Source: REEB95 sp035648735 (lineage in GTDB: Bacteria; Pseudomonadota; Alphaproteobacteria; ATCC43930; CGMCC-115725). From it: DNA of 15,707 nt. Where the stretch lies: the NCBI GenBank assembly GCA_035648735.1, contig DASRKX010000052.1:1-15707 (forward strand), in the 5' to 3' direction. Below the pieces are notes generated by a model. It did not search any database. It saw only the letters and a list, made by a program, of their open reading frames with translations, and was not told the origin of the DNA. This document shows positions 7,883 to 14,121 of this stretch, piece after piece; the first letter of the stretch is position 1; every line of letters starts with the position of its first letter. A program made the translations under genes and the position numbers.

Positions 7883-8709
7883 TTCGCGGCGGCAGTCCGG
7901 CGGCGCAGCGCGAAGATGATGCCGCGGCCGACCTGGCGCGCCAGGCAATCGTAGCTCACATCCGTCATATGCAGCCGGTCGTGCGCCAGCATGACCGACA
8001 GGGGAATGCGCCCCTCCTCGACCCATTCGCGCATCATGGCAAAGCGGTGGATGACCGGAACGTTCATGGCGCGCGCTGACGCCAGGATCATGTTCTCCAT
8101 ATCGCGGAAATGCTCGTGCTTGAGAATGGCCGGAGCGTATTGGACGTCCATCACCACGACGTCGATGCTGGCATGCTGCATGCGCGCGATGCCCTTGCGC
8201 AGGATGTCCGCCGCCGTAAGCGGATCGACATCGCGCAGTACGTCGTTGGTGCCGACCTGCCAGATGACGAGATCGGGATGCGCGGCGATGACGTCGGTTT
8301 CGATGCGTTGCGCGGTCGTCGTCGCGGTCTCGCCGCCGACGCCGCGGTTGAGCACCTCGATCCTCACGCCGGGAAAGCGCAGCGCCAGCATCTGCGCCAA
8401 GCGGCTCGGATAGGTCTTGTCCGGGCTCGAGGCGCCGGTGCCGTAGGTCGAAGACGAGCCGAAGGCGATAATGGTCAGCGGACCGCCGCTCGCCAGCGCC
8501 CGGGAGACATGCGGCAGGCGCAATCCGATGGCGGCGACATCCTCGCTGAAGGCACATTGATCCACGGTGGAAGTCGCGCGATGGCCGGTCGTCGGGACGA
8601 GCAAAAAGGCCAGGGCAATGACGAGCACCAGCACAACCGCGACGAGCGAATGCTGCCGACGCAGCAACGTCGGGCTCGGCGGCCTGGTTTTCAAGCTACC
8701 GAGCGGCAT
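7879..8709 (-). CDS. Membrane-anchored SGNH/GDSL hydrolase with intact catalytic residues
   Basis: A 276-residue protein with an N-terminal hydrophobic anchor (about residues 21-38, after a basic RRQH) and an extracytoplasmic SGNH domain. All SGNH elements are visible: block I GSSSTYG with nucleophile Ser86 (in place of GDS), oxyanion Gly126 in GVGGET, Asn155 in GTND, and Asp244/His247 in DRLH. These enzymes hydrolyse or transfer acyl esters, often on envelope glycans. I chose ATG 8709, which overlaps the upstream paralogue's stop by 14 bases and places the hydrophobic segment near the N-terminus. The frame is open to 8790, but that longer start would run far into the upstream gene. It is the last gene of the acyltransferase operon and is about 30-35% similar by eye to the preceding gene. 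The acyl substrate is unknown. Confidence 0.88.
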   Translation of the reverse strand: MPLGSLKTRPPSPTLLRRQHSLVAVVLVLVIALAFLLVPTTGHRATSTVDQCAFSEDVAAIGLRLPHVSRALASGGPLTIIAFGSSSTYGTGASSPDKTYPSRLAQMLALRFPGVRIEVLNRGVGGETATTTAQRIETDVIAAHPDLVIWQVGTNDVLRDVDPLTAADILRKGIARMQHASIDVVVMDVQYAPAILKHEHFRDMENMILASARAMNVPVIHRFAMMREWVEEGRIPLSVMLAHDRLHMTDVSYDCLARQVGRGIIFALRRRTAAAN

Positions 8710-9445
8710 GATCGATGGCGTCGGCCATCCGCTCGCCGAGGCATCGGTAGATTTCCCCGGCCAGCGCAGCTTGCCGGCCGTTCGGCACATCGACCAGATC
8801 GAAACGGCCGCTATCGCTCCAATATCTCATGACGTCGTAGCGGCGAAACGAATAAACCTCCTGCAGATCGGCGGTGCGATGCAGGGTGTCCAAATAGGGC
8901 TCGAAATTGATCAAGGAGCTCGTTTTGGGATTGTACTGCATGTCGACGAGCATGATTTCGGCGTGCTGCTGCCGCAACGCCGCGATGCCGGATTCCAGCG
9001 CTCCGGCAAAGCCTTCGACATCGATGCTGCGCACCGCGTCGACCGTGCCGGTTTCCCAGATCACCAGCGTCGGATGAAGGGCGAAAACATCGCGCGGGAA
9101 GCGCGCCACCATCTCGTCCGTGGTCTGCCGCGGCACGCCCTTGTTAATTACCGTGATCGGCACGCCGGGGTGACGCCGCTGCAGCGCCTCCTCGAGCCGG
9201 CGCGGATAGGCATTGCCCTCGCCGTCGCCCGCCGCCGTGCCTGCCGTCGAGGCGCCGCCGATGGCGACGATGGTGATCGGCTGGCGGGCACGCAGGCGCT
9301 TGGCCAATTCCGGCAATCGGACATCGCTGTCGAGGAGTTCGTTCGGTGCCGCGCATTGCGTCGGCGCGGGCTGCGCGCGGGCGCCCTCGCTCCCCAGCGG
9401 CAAGGCCAGAACCAGGACGGCGAGCAGCAGGGCATGGCGCATCAT
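8696..9445 (-). CDS. Secreted SGNH-fold paralogue lacking the catalytic residues (predicted pseudoenzyme)
   Basis: A 249-residue protein with a clear signal peptide (MRHALLLAVLVLALPLG, predicted cleavage after ARA at about residue 24). It is homologous along its whole length to the next gene: conserved CA near the N-terminus, TIVAIG, AYPRRL, HPGV, VINKGV, LVIWETGT, VDMQY, VMRYW and YRCL. At the SGNH positions it carries Ala65 for the nucleophile Ser, Arg106 for the oxyanion Gly, Val135 for Asn, and Arg224 and Ala227 for the catalytic Asp and His. The last block aligns without gaps. It is therefore probably not a hydrolase by the usual mechanism. It may bind substrate or a partner, or modulate its active sister. 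The start ATG 9445 has GGAG 7 bases upstream and lies 4 bases after the acyltransferase stop. No frameshift or stop is present, so it looks like a maintained gene. Confidence 0.85.
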   Translation of the reverse strand: MMRHALLLAVLVLALPLGSEGARAQPAPTQCAAPNELLDSDVRLPELAKRLRARQPITIVAIGGASTAGTAAGDGEGNAYPRRLEEALQRRHPGVPITVINKGVPRQTTDEMVARFPRDVFALHPTLVIWETGTVDAVRSIDVEGFAGALESGIAALRQQHAEIMLVDMQYNPKTSSLINFEPYLDTLHRTADLQEVYSFRRYDVMRYWSDSGRFDLVDVPNGRQAALAGEIYRCLGERMADAIDHAAR

Positions 9446-9449
9446 CTCT

Positions 9450-10640
9450 TCACTCCGAGGCGATCGCGGGTTGCGTCGCGGCGCGCGTGCCGGGCGGCCG
9501 ACGGTTTGCATTCTTGAACCATTCGAGCAGATAGGCGACGGCGATCATGCCGGCGAAACCGCAGAAATTGACCGCTCCCTGCATCGGGATGCCGTCGTTG
9601 AATTCGGCGAGGATGAAATGGCCGAGCACCGACAGGACGATGCTCAGGCAGAAGATGTAGAGCGAGTGTTGACCGCAGACGATCAGCGGCCGCACCCAGC
9701 GCGTGTGCAGGAACCGGCTGTCCCGCTTGACGAAATGAACCGTGGTCACGGCGAGAGCGAGGAAGCTGACCAGACGCAGCGGCGCCAAATCGGTCTTGTC
9801 CAGCGTATGGGTCCAGAGCTGCTTGGCCAGAAAGGGCGGAAACGGATCGTAGAGCCAGTGGATCGTCCAGCTCAGGCTCGCCGCCGCGAACACCGCCGTC
9901 ACCAGGAGCGCCAGGTAGGTGAACCACTTGCCGCGCGGAAACGGCCACCAGCCGCTGATGCGCGAATAGCCGGCCGCAGCGCCGATGACGAACAGAAACT
10001 GCCAGCCCAGGGGATTGAAGAACCACGACTGGCCCTCGGGAAGAGTCTTGGGCGCCCAGCCGCGCCCGAGTGCGAAGACATAGAGCACCAGCGACAGCGC
10101 CAGCGGCAGGAGCGGCTGCTTGCGCAGCAGCAACAGGATGAAGGGAAAAGCCGCGAGCAGCACGATATAGAGCGGCAGGATGTCCAGGTATGTCGGCTGA
10201 AAGACCAGCAGCAGCGCGCGAATGATGGCGAGATGCGGCGTCTCGAGAAAATCGACGACGCCCATCTCGTCGGCATACATCGGATTGCGCACGACGAGCA
10301 TGCTGTAGGAAACTTCGGCGGTGAAGAGCACGAAAAGGAAGACATGCGCGACATAAAGCTGCCAGACGCGGCGATAGATCTGCGCCGTGGCGAAGAGCGG
10401 CCCGTGTTCCTCGAGGCTCTTGCCGTAGACCAGTGCCGCGGTAAAGCCCGAGATGAAGATGAACACTTCGGCCGCGTCCGAAAAGGCGATGGCGTGGAAC
10501 GTGCCGTAGGCGAGCAAATTCTCGGGAATGTGGTCGATGAAGATGAGGAACAGCGACAAGCCGCGGAAGAAATCGAGCCGCAGGTCGCGCGCCACCGGCT
10601 CCCTCGCGCCCGCAATTCCATGGCCGCTTTGCGCGTTCAC
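9450..10640 (-). CDS. OpgC-type multi-spanning membrane acyltransferase
   Basis: About 396 residues with around ten hydrophobic segments and the OpgC domain signature near the N-terminus: DLRLDFFRGLSLFLIFIDHI, followed by FSDAAEVFIFISGFTAALVYG. OpgC proteins in proteobacteria transfer succinyl groups to osmoregulated periplasmic glucans. The wider acyltransferase-3-like group O-acylates envelope polysaccharides. The start is uncertain. GTG 10640 gives VNAQSGHG..., while GTG 10595 (VARDLRLDFF) has a better ribosome site (GAGGGAG, 3-6 bases upstream). The frame stays open to 10829, but that would run through a terminator-like hairpin and into the anti-sigma gene. It is the first gene of a three-gene operon with two exported SGNH proteins. 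The first of these starts 4 bases after this gene's stop. The acyl donor and acceptor cannot be read from sequence. Confidence 0.88.
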   Translation of the reverse strand: MNAQSGHGIAGAREPVARDLRLDFFRGLSLFLIFIDHIPENLLAYGTFHAIAFSDAAEVFIFISGFTAALVYGKSLEEHGPLFATAQIYRRVWQLYVAHVFLFVLFTAEVSYSMLVVRNPMYADEMGVVDFLETPHLAIIRALLLVFQPTYLDILPLYIVLLAAFPFILLLLRKQPLLPLALSLVLYVFALGRGWAPKTLPEGQSWFFNPLGWQFLFVIGAAAGYSRISGWWPFPRGKWFTYLALLVTAVFAAASLSWTIHWLYDPFPPFLAKQLWTHTLDKTDLAPLRLVSFLALAVTTVHFVKRDSRFLHTRWVRPLIVCGQHSLYIFCLSIVLSVLGHFILAEFNDGIPMQGAVNFCGFAGMIAVAYLLEWFKNANRRPPGTRAATQPAIASE

Positions 10641-10673
10641 GCAACGATCATACCGGCCGGCGGCGGATAGCCC

Positions 10674-10698
10674 AAGCCCGGCGCGATGCGCCGGGCTT
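10674..10698. terminator. Strong GC-rich hairpin, probable intrinsic terminator of the sigma/anti-sigma unit
   Basis: A perfect 11-bp stem (AAGCCCGGCGC at 10674-10684, GCGCCGGGCTT at 10688-10698) closes on a 3-base loop. It lies about 30 bases beyond the anti-sigma stop codon and just upstream of the acyltransferase start. The T tract is short on either strand (CTTTC on plus, GGCTTGGG on minus), so termination efficiency is uncertain. Its position suggests that it insulates the regulatory pair from the acyltransferase operon. Confidence 0.6.
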
Positions 10699-10726
10699 TC
10701 GAGGCGGGACAATCCGGGCGGCGGAC

Positions 10727-11587
10727 CTAGATGGCGTCGAGCTGCCAGGCGATGTCGTTGGCGATGTTCCAGAGATAGCCGATATCGGCCGAGCCCACGA
10801 TGGCGTAGGCGTGGCCGTGATGGCGCCAATACAGCATGTTGAGATCGGCGCGATGGTCGAAGGTCGGCGCCAGATCCGGCTTGTTCGAGGAGCCGACGAC
10901 CAAGGTCAGTGGCCCGAGACTCTTGTTATCCGTCGTGTAGAAGAGCTGCGTCGCCGGCTGGCCCTCGACCACGAGGATCCGCGCGCCCTGGAAATCGAGG
11001 CCCCAGGGCTTCAGATTGGGCAGGCGGAAATCGGCCGGCAGCTGCGCGGCCTTGCGGATGGCATTGCCGCTGTCGTCGGCGGGCACGTCCATCAGCTGCC
11101 GGTCGTTCGGCCCGGCGTTGACGAACAGCTTGTGATAGGCGGCGATGTTGTCGAGCCAGCTGCTGCTGCCGAAATTCGCGTTGAGCGCCGCCTGCTGCGC
11201 CACGAGATCGGCGCTCTGCTGGCTGGCCGCCATGTAGCCGAAGCCGCCACCGACCACGAGACCGACGAGCGACGCCGCGACCGGCACGCCGATCCACCAC
11301 GGCCGTTCGCCGAGCAATACGCGCCAGCGCGCCAGCCGCGCGATCAAGCGCGCGAATACCTTGATGCCGGCCTCGCCGCGCGCGGCGGCGATCAGCCGCT
11401 CGGGCACGGATTCGCGCAGGACACCGTCATAAGCGGCGCGGATCAGCCGCGCGCCGTCGTTGAGGCGCTCGGCATGGGCGCGGAGCGCGCCGTCGGCGGC
11501 CAGCGCCTGCATCACCGCGCGGCGTTCGCCGTCGACGAGTTCGCCGTCGAGGTAGGCAATCAGGATTTCGTCACTCGGTCTCTGCAT
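10727..11587 (-). CDS. Membrane-bound anti-sigma factor, cognate to the ECF sigma factor
   Basis: A 286-residue single-span protein. The cytoplasmic N-terminus has the anti-sigma domain look (DEILIAYLDGELVDGERRAV, about residues 6-25). One transmembrane helix follows at about 98-121. The C-terminal domain is periplasmic and ends with features common in this family (MLYWRHHGHAYAIVG). The HxxxCxxC zinc motif of ZAS anti-sigma factors is absent; no Cys is visible in the N-terminal domain. Sensing would therefore not rely on zinc-thiol chemistry. I start it at ATG 11587 (MQRPSDE); the frame is open to 11611, but the extra residues look unrelated. The start overlaps the sigma factor's 3' end by 17 bases, implying translational coupling, with GGGGGAG 8 bases upstream. 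It should hold the sigma factor inactive at the membrane until an envelope signal arrives. Confidence 0.87.
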   Translation of the reverse strand: MQRPSDEILIAYLDGELVDGERRAVMQALAADGALRAHAERLNDGARLIRAAYDGVLRESVPERLIAAARGEAGIKVFARLIARLARWRVLLGERPWWIGVPVAASLVGLVVGGGFGYMAASQQSADLVAQQAALNANFGSSSWLDNIAAYHKLFVNAGPNDRQLMDVPADDSGNAIRKAAQLPADFRLPNLKPWGLDFQGARILVVEGQPATQLFYTTDNKSLGPLTLVVGSSNKPDLAPTFDHRADLNMLYWRHHGHAYAIVGSADIGYLWNIANDIAWQLDAI

Positions 11588-12113
11588 CTTCCGTACTCCC
11601 CCGGAAAGCACTGCCGGTTTCGAGTTTGGCGGTTTCGAGCTTCGCCGCCACCGCTCCTCTGGCTCGCGCCAGCCTGCTCATGATGGTGCCGACCGGCACC
11701 CCGGCGATTTCCGCCGCTTCCTTGTAACTCAGTCCTTCCACCGTCACGAGGAGCAGGGCTACGCGCTGCTCCGTCGGCAAGGTGGCGACCACGGCTTGCA
11801 CCTCGCGCAAGGCGAGGCGGGCTTCGACACGGCGGACCGACTCGTCGGAGCCGATGTTGATCGCCACGTCCTCGCTCTCCACCTTGCGGGTGCCGCGCGC
11901 GCGCAGCAGGTCGATCCAGACCGTCTGCACGATGCGGAACATCCAACTGTCGAAGCGCGTACCGGGTTGAAACTGATGCGTGCGGGAAAGCGCCCGCTCG
12001 CATGCCGCCTGAACCAGGTCATCCGCTTCGACGGCGGAGCCGGTCAGGCCACGGGCGAACCGCCGAAGCCGGGGCAGCACGGCGACGAGCTGGTCGCTGA
12101 ACGACGCACTCAT
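11571..12113 (-). CDS. ECF-type RNA polymerase sigma factor (sigma-70 family)
   Basis: A 180-residue two-domain sigma factor. Region 2 includes the core-binding segment DDLVQAACERAL (31-42) and the -10-recognition helix FDSWMFRIVQTVWIDLLR (about 54-71). Region 4 carries the helix-turn-helix LSYKEAAEIAGVPVGTIMSRLARAR (about 128-152), which reads the -35 element. Regions 1 and 3 are absent, as expected for the extracytoplasmic-function group. The start ATG 12113 has a G-rich upstream stretch (GGGACG). The overlapping downstream anti-sigma gene marks it as an envelope-signal-responsive regulator. A GGAACC box upstream on the same strand suggests autoregulation. The rest of its regulon is unknown; the adjacent acyltransferase operon and the divergent small secreted protein are natural candidates. 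Confidence 0.93.
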   Translation of the reverse strand: MSASFSDQLVAVLPRLRRFARGLTGSAVEADDLVQAACERALSRTHQFQPGTRFDSWMFRIVQTVWIDLLRARGTRKVESEDVAINIGSDESVRRVEARLALREVQAVVATLPTEQRVALLLVTVEGLSYKEAAEIAGVPVGTIMSRLARARGAVAAKLETAKLETGSAFRGSTEDAETE

Positions 12114-12204
12114 CGTCCCGACCCCCGGCTGGGCAGGGTCTCCCGAACGAGCCTGACGCTATGACAACGGCTATAGATGCGAGATATTCCTTGGGCAGGG
12201 CGCA

Positions 12205-12230
12205 ATTATGGCTTAATTTTGGCAGGTTCC
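12205..12230 (-). promoter_or_regulatory. Candidate ECF-type promoter upstream of the sigma factor gene
   Basis: On the minus strand GGAACC (12230-12225) matches the usual -35 core of ECF promoters. A CATAAT element (12210-12205) follows after 14 bases, within an AT-rich stretch, about 90 bases before the sigma start codon. The -10 side does not match the common CGTC/CGTT form, so the assignment is tentative. The same 162-base gap (12114-12275) must also hold the promoter for the divergent small gene. A weak plus-strand pair TTGGGC (12191-12196) / TTAATT (12213-12218), spacer 16, is possible. Confidence 0.35.
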
Positions 12231-12275
12231 GCGCTCGAATCGGCGCGGTGGATATCTTAATCGTGGGGGTCAGGC

Positions 12276-12527
12276 GTGAGAAGGGTCGTACCGGCTTTCG
12301 TGAGTGTTCTGGCGGCCGGGGCCTTGCTGGCGGGCATGTCGGGGGCACGTGCCGCGGAATGCCGCCAGGAGATATCGTCGGCCCAGACCAAGCTCACCAC
12401 CGTCAGCGAGCCCGCCAAGCGCCACGAAATCGACCTTCTGCTCAAGAAGGCGCAAAGCGACGGTAGCGCCGGGCGAGTCAATCTGTGCACCGACGCCGTG
12501 CGCCACGCCAATCTGCTGCTGAAATAG
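12276..12527 (+). CDS. Small secreted protein of unknown function with two cysteines
   Basis: An 83-residue product starting at GTG 12276, preceded by GGGGGTCAGG. A signal peptide is obvious: a basic MRR, a hydrophobic run VVPAFVSVLAAGALLAGM, and cleavage likely after ARA at about residue 26. This leaves a mature protein of about 57 residues. Mature residues include Cys29 just after the cleavage site and Cys71 (VNLCTDAV), which could form one disulfide in the periplasm. The mature sequence is helical and polar (SAQTKLTTVSEPAKRHEIDLL and a basic KKAQSDG), suggesting a compact two-helix hairpin. I do not recognise a named family. It is divergent from the ECF sigma gene, so it may be a target or a modulator of that system; this is inference. 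Translation evidence is its codon pattern and signal peptide only. Confidence 0.75.
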   Translation: MRRVVPAFVSVLAAGALLAGMSGARAAECRQEISSAQTKLTTVSEPAKRHEIDLLLKKAQSDGSAGRVNLCTDAVRHANLLLK

Positions 12528-12541
12528 ACCCGCGACCTCGT

Positions 12542-12607
12542 GCCCCGGCATAGGGGCCTTGAGAAAGACGGGACGCCACGGCATTGTGGCGGCCCGCCGT
12601 GACGGGT
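12542..12607 (+). promoter_or_regulatory. pntAA leader with three consecutive small hairpins
   Basis: The 116-base gap 12528-12643 upstream of pntAA contains three short inverted repeats, each with a 6-base loop. They are GCCCC/GGGGC (12542-12557, loop GGCATA), GCCAC/GTGGC (12575-12590, loop GGCATT), and GCCCG/CGGGT (12592-12607, loop CCGTGA, with one G-U pair). An A8 run follows at 12611-12618. The first could terminate the small upstream gene, but it has no T tract. Five-base stems are common by chance in this GC-rich DNA. The similar geometry and loops are the only reason to list them. Confidence 0.25.
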
Positions 12608-12643
12608 GCGAAAAAAAATCGAAGGCCGGGGACGCTTCAAAGC

Positions 12644-13771
12644 ATGATTATCGGAATTCCCAAGGAACGGCGCCAAGGCGAGCGCCGCGTCGCGGCTTCG
12701 CCCGACACGGCAAAGCGGCTGATCGCCATGGGCCACGAAATCGTCGTCGAGACCGGCGCCGGCGCCGGCGCCGCCTTCACCGACGCGGGCTACACCGCCG
12801 CCGGCGCCAGGCTCGGCGACAGCAAGGCGGCGCTCGGCGCCGACATCGTCCTCAAGGTCCAGCGGCCGCTGCCCGACGAGATCGCCGCGATGAAAAAGGG
12901 CGCAGTGCTGGTCGCCAATTTGGCGCCGCTGCAGCATAAGGATGAAATCGCCGCTCTCGCCCAGGCCGGAATCGTCGCCTTCGCCATGGAATTGGTGCCG
13001 CGCATCACCCGCGCGCAGTCGATGGACGTGCTGTCGAGCCAGGCCAACCTCGCCGGCTACAAGGCGGTGCTGGACGCCGCCGAGCAATTCGGGCGCGCCA
13101 TGCCGATGATGATGACCGCCGCCGGCACGATCGCGCCGGCGCGCGTGCTGGTTATGGGCGCCGGTGTCGCCGGATTGCAGGCCATCGCCACGGCAAAGCG
13201 CTTGGGCGCGATCGTTTCCGCGACCGACGTGCGCTATGCCGCCAAGGAGCAGGTCGAGAGCCTGGGTGCCACCTTCCTCGCGGTCGATCTCGAGGCGATG
13301 AAGGCGATGGAGACCGCCGGCGGCTATGCCAAGGAAATGGGCGAGGATTTCGCCCGCCGCCAGCGCGAGCACGTCACCGAGGCGCTCAAGAAGATCGACA
13401 TCGTCATCTGCACCGCGCTCATCCCGGGCCGCAAGGCACCGGTGCTGATTACCAAGGACATGATCGCGGTCATGCGCACCGGCTCGGTGATCGTCGACCT
13501 CGCCGTCGAACAGGGCGGCAACGTCGAGGGCAACAAGCCCGACGAGATCGTGACCACCGCGAACGGCGTCTCGATCATCGGCCACGCCAACATGCCGTCG
13601 CGCATCGCCGTCGACGCCAGCGCGCTCTATGCCCGCAACCTCTTCGCTTTCCTCGGCTTGATCCTGACCAAGGAAAAGACCCTCAAGATCGACGACGCCG
13701 ACGAGATCGTGAAGGCGACGCTGCTGACGCGCGACGGCAAGATCGTCCATCCGCAACTGGCCGGGGGCTGA
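12644..13771 (+). CDS. pntAA: NAD(P) transhydrogenase alpha subunit part 1 (NAD-binding domain I)
   Basis: A 375-residue soluble domain I of the proton-translocating transhydrogenase, which exchanges hydride between NAD(H) and NADP(H) using the proton gradient. It opens with the typical IGIPKERRQGERRVA. It carries the RQD loop (Arg120, Gln125, Asp128, Ser131 in PRITRAQSMDVLSSQ), the Rossmann motif GAGVAG (172-177), and the NAD-selecting Asp195 (ATDVR). Offset by 7, these match the residues known in Rhodospirillum rubrum. I choose ATG 12644 because family homology starts there. A GTG at 12584 in frame would add residues unlike any homologue and would translate an A8 tract. A GGGGA box is 11 bases upstream, somewhat far. 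The sequence has a triple GGCGCC repeat at 12755-12772 encoding Gly-Ala repeats. It is followed 5 bases later by pntAB. Confidence 0.96.
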   Translation: MIIGIPKERRQGERRVAASPDTAKRLIAMGHEIVVETGAGAGAAFTDAGYTAAGARLGDSKAALGADIVLKVQRPLPDEIAAMKKGAVLVANLAPLQHKDEIAALAQAGIVAFAMELVPRITRAQSMDVLSSQANLAGYKAVLDAAEQFGRAMPMMMTAAGTIAPARVLVMGAGVAGLQAIATAKRLGAIVSATDVRYAAKEQVESLGATFLAVDLEAMKAMETAGGYAKEMGEDFARRQREHVTEALKKIDIVICTALIPGRKAPVLITKDMIAVMRTGSVIVDLAVEQGGNVEGNKPDEIVTTANGVSIIGHANMPSRIAVDASALYARNLFAFLGLILTKEKTLKIDDADEIVKATLLTRDGKIVHPQLAGG

Positions 13772-13776
13772 CCAGC

Positions 13777-14121
13777 ATGGAATCCGGCCACGCCGATGTC
13801 TTCGTTTTCTTCCTCACCGTCTTCGTCCTGGCGGTATTCGTGGGCTATTACGTCGTCTGGCGGGTGACGCCGGCGCTGCATTCGCCCCTGATGAGCGTCA
13901 CCAACGCCGTATCCTCGGTCATCATCGTCGGCGCGCTGATCGCCGCCGGGCCGGGGGGCGCCAGCTTCTCCAAGGTGATGGGTTTCGTCGCGGTAACGCT
14001 CGCCTCGATCAACATCTTCGGCGGCTTCATCGTGACCCAACGCATGCTCCAGATGTTCAAGAAGAAGGCCCCGAAAGAAGCGGCCAAGGAGCAAGCCCAA
14101 AAAGTGAAGGCGGGGAAATGA
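13777..14121 (+). CDS. pntAB: NAD(P) transhydrogenase alpha subunit part 2 (membrane domain)
   Basis: A 114-residue integral membrane subunit with about three hydrophobic segments (VFVFFLTVFVLAVFVGYYVV, a middle segment around VSSVIIVGALIAAG, and one around VMGFVAVTLASINIFGGFIV). It ends in a lysine-rich tail. The sequence VTPALHSPLMSVTNAVSS is diagnostic of the PntA membrane portion that E. coli fuses to domain I. With PntB it forms the proton channel (domain II). The start ATG 13777 lies 5 bases after the pntAA stop with a G-rich ribosome site. Its stop overlaps the pntB start in ATGA (14118-14121), indicating translational coupling. Confidence 0.96.
   Translation: MESGHADVFVFFLTVFVLAVFVGYYVVWRVTPALHSPLMSVTNAVSSVIIVGALIAAGPGGASFSKVMGFVAVTLASINIFGGFIVTQRMLQMFKKKAPKEAAKEQAQKVKAGK

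Noticed and set aside
8710..8790. N-terminal extension of the active SGNH protein to 8790
   Set aside because: It would overlap the upstream paralogue by 95 bases and push the membrane anchor to about residue 48. The ATG at 8709 gives the usual anchor position and a normal short overlap.
9213..10670. 485-codon plus-strand frame opposite the SGNH and acyltransferase genes
   Set aside because: It is antisense to a gene with clear OpgC motifs and membrane segments. The product is rich in Arg, Gln, Glu and His with no recognisable fold, typical of a shadow frame.
12584..12643. Extended pntAA start at GTG 12584, which would make the A8 run a slippery coding tract
   Set aside because: Homology to the family begins at ATG 12644. 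The 20 extra residues do not resemble any transhydrogenase N-terminus, so programmed slippage here is not supported.
12755..12772. Three tandem GGCGCC hexamers in pntAA as a possible contingency repeat
   Set aside because: The unit is a multiple of three and the number is small. The encoded Gly-Ala run fits the normal loop of the family, so there is no sign of phase variation.
12257..13756. 499-codon minus-strand frame opposite pntAA
   Set aside because: It is the complement of an unmistakable transhydrogenase domain and also covers the small secreted gene. Its translation is a charged, repetitive shadow sequence.
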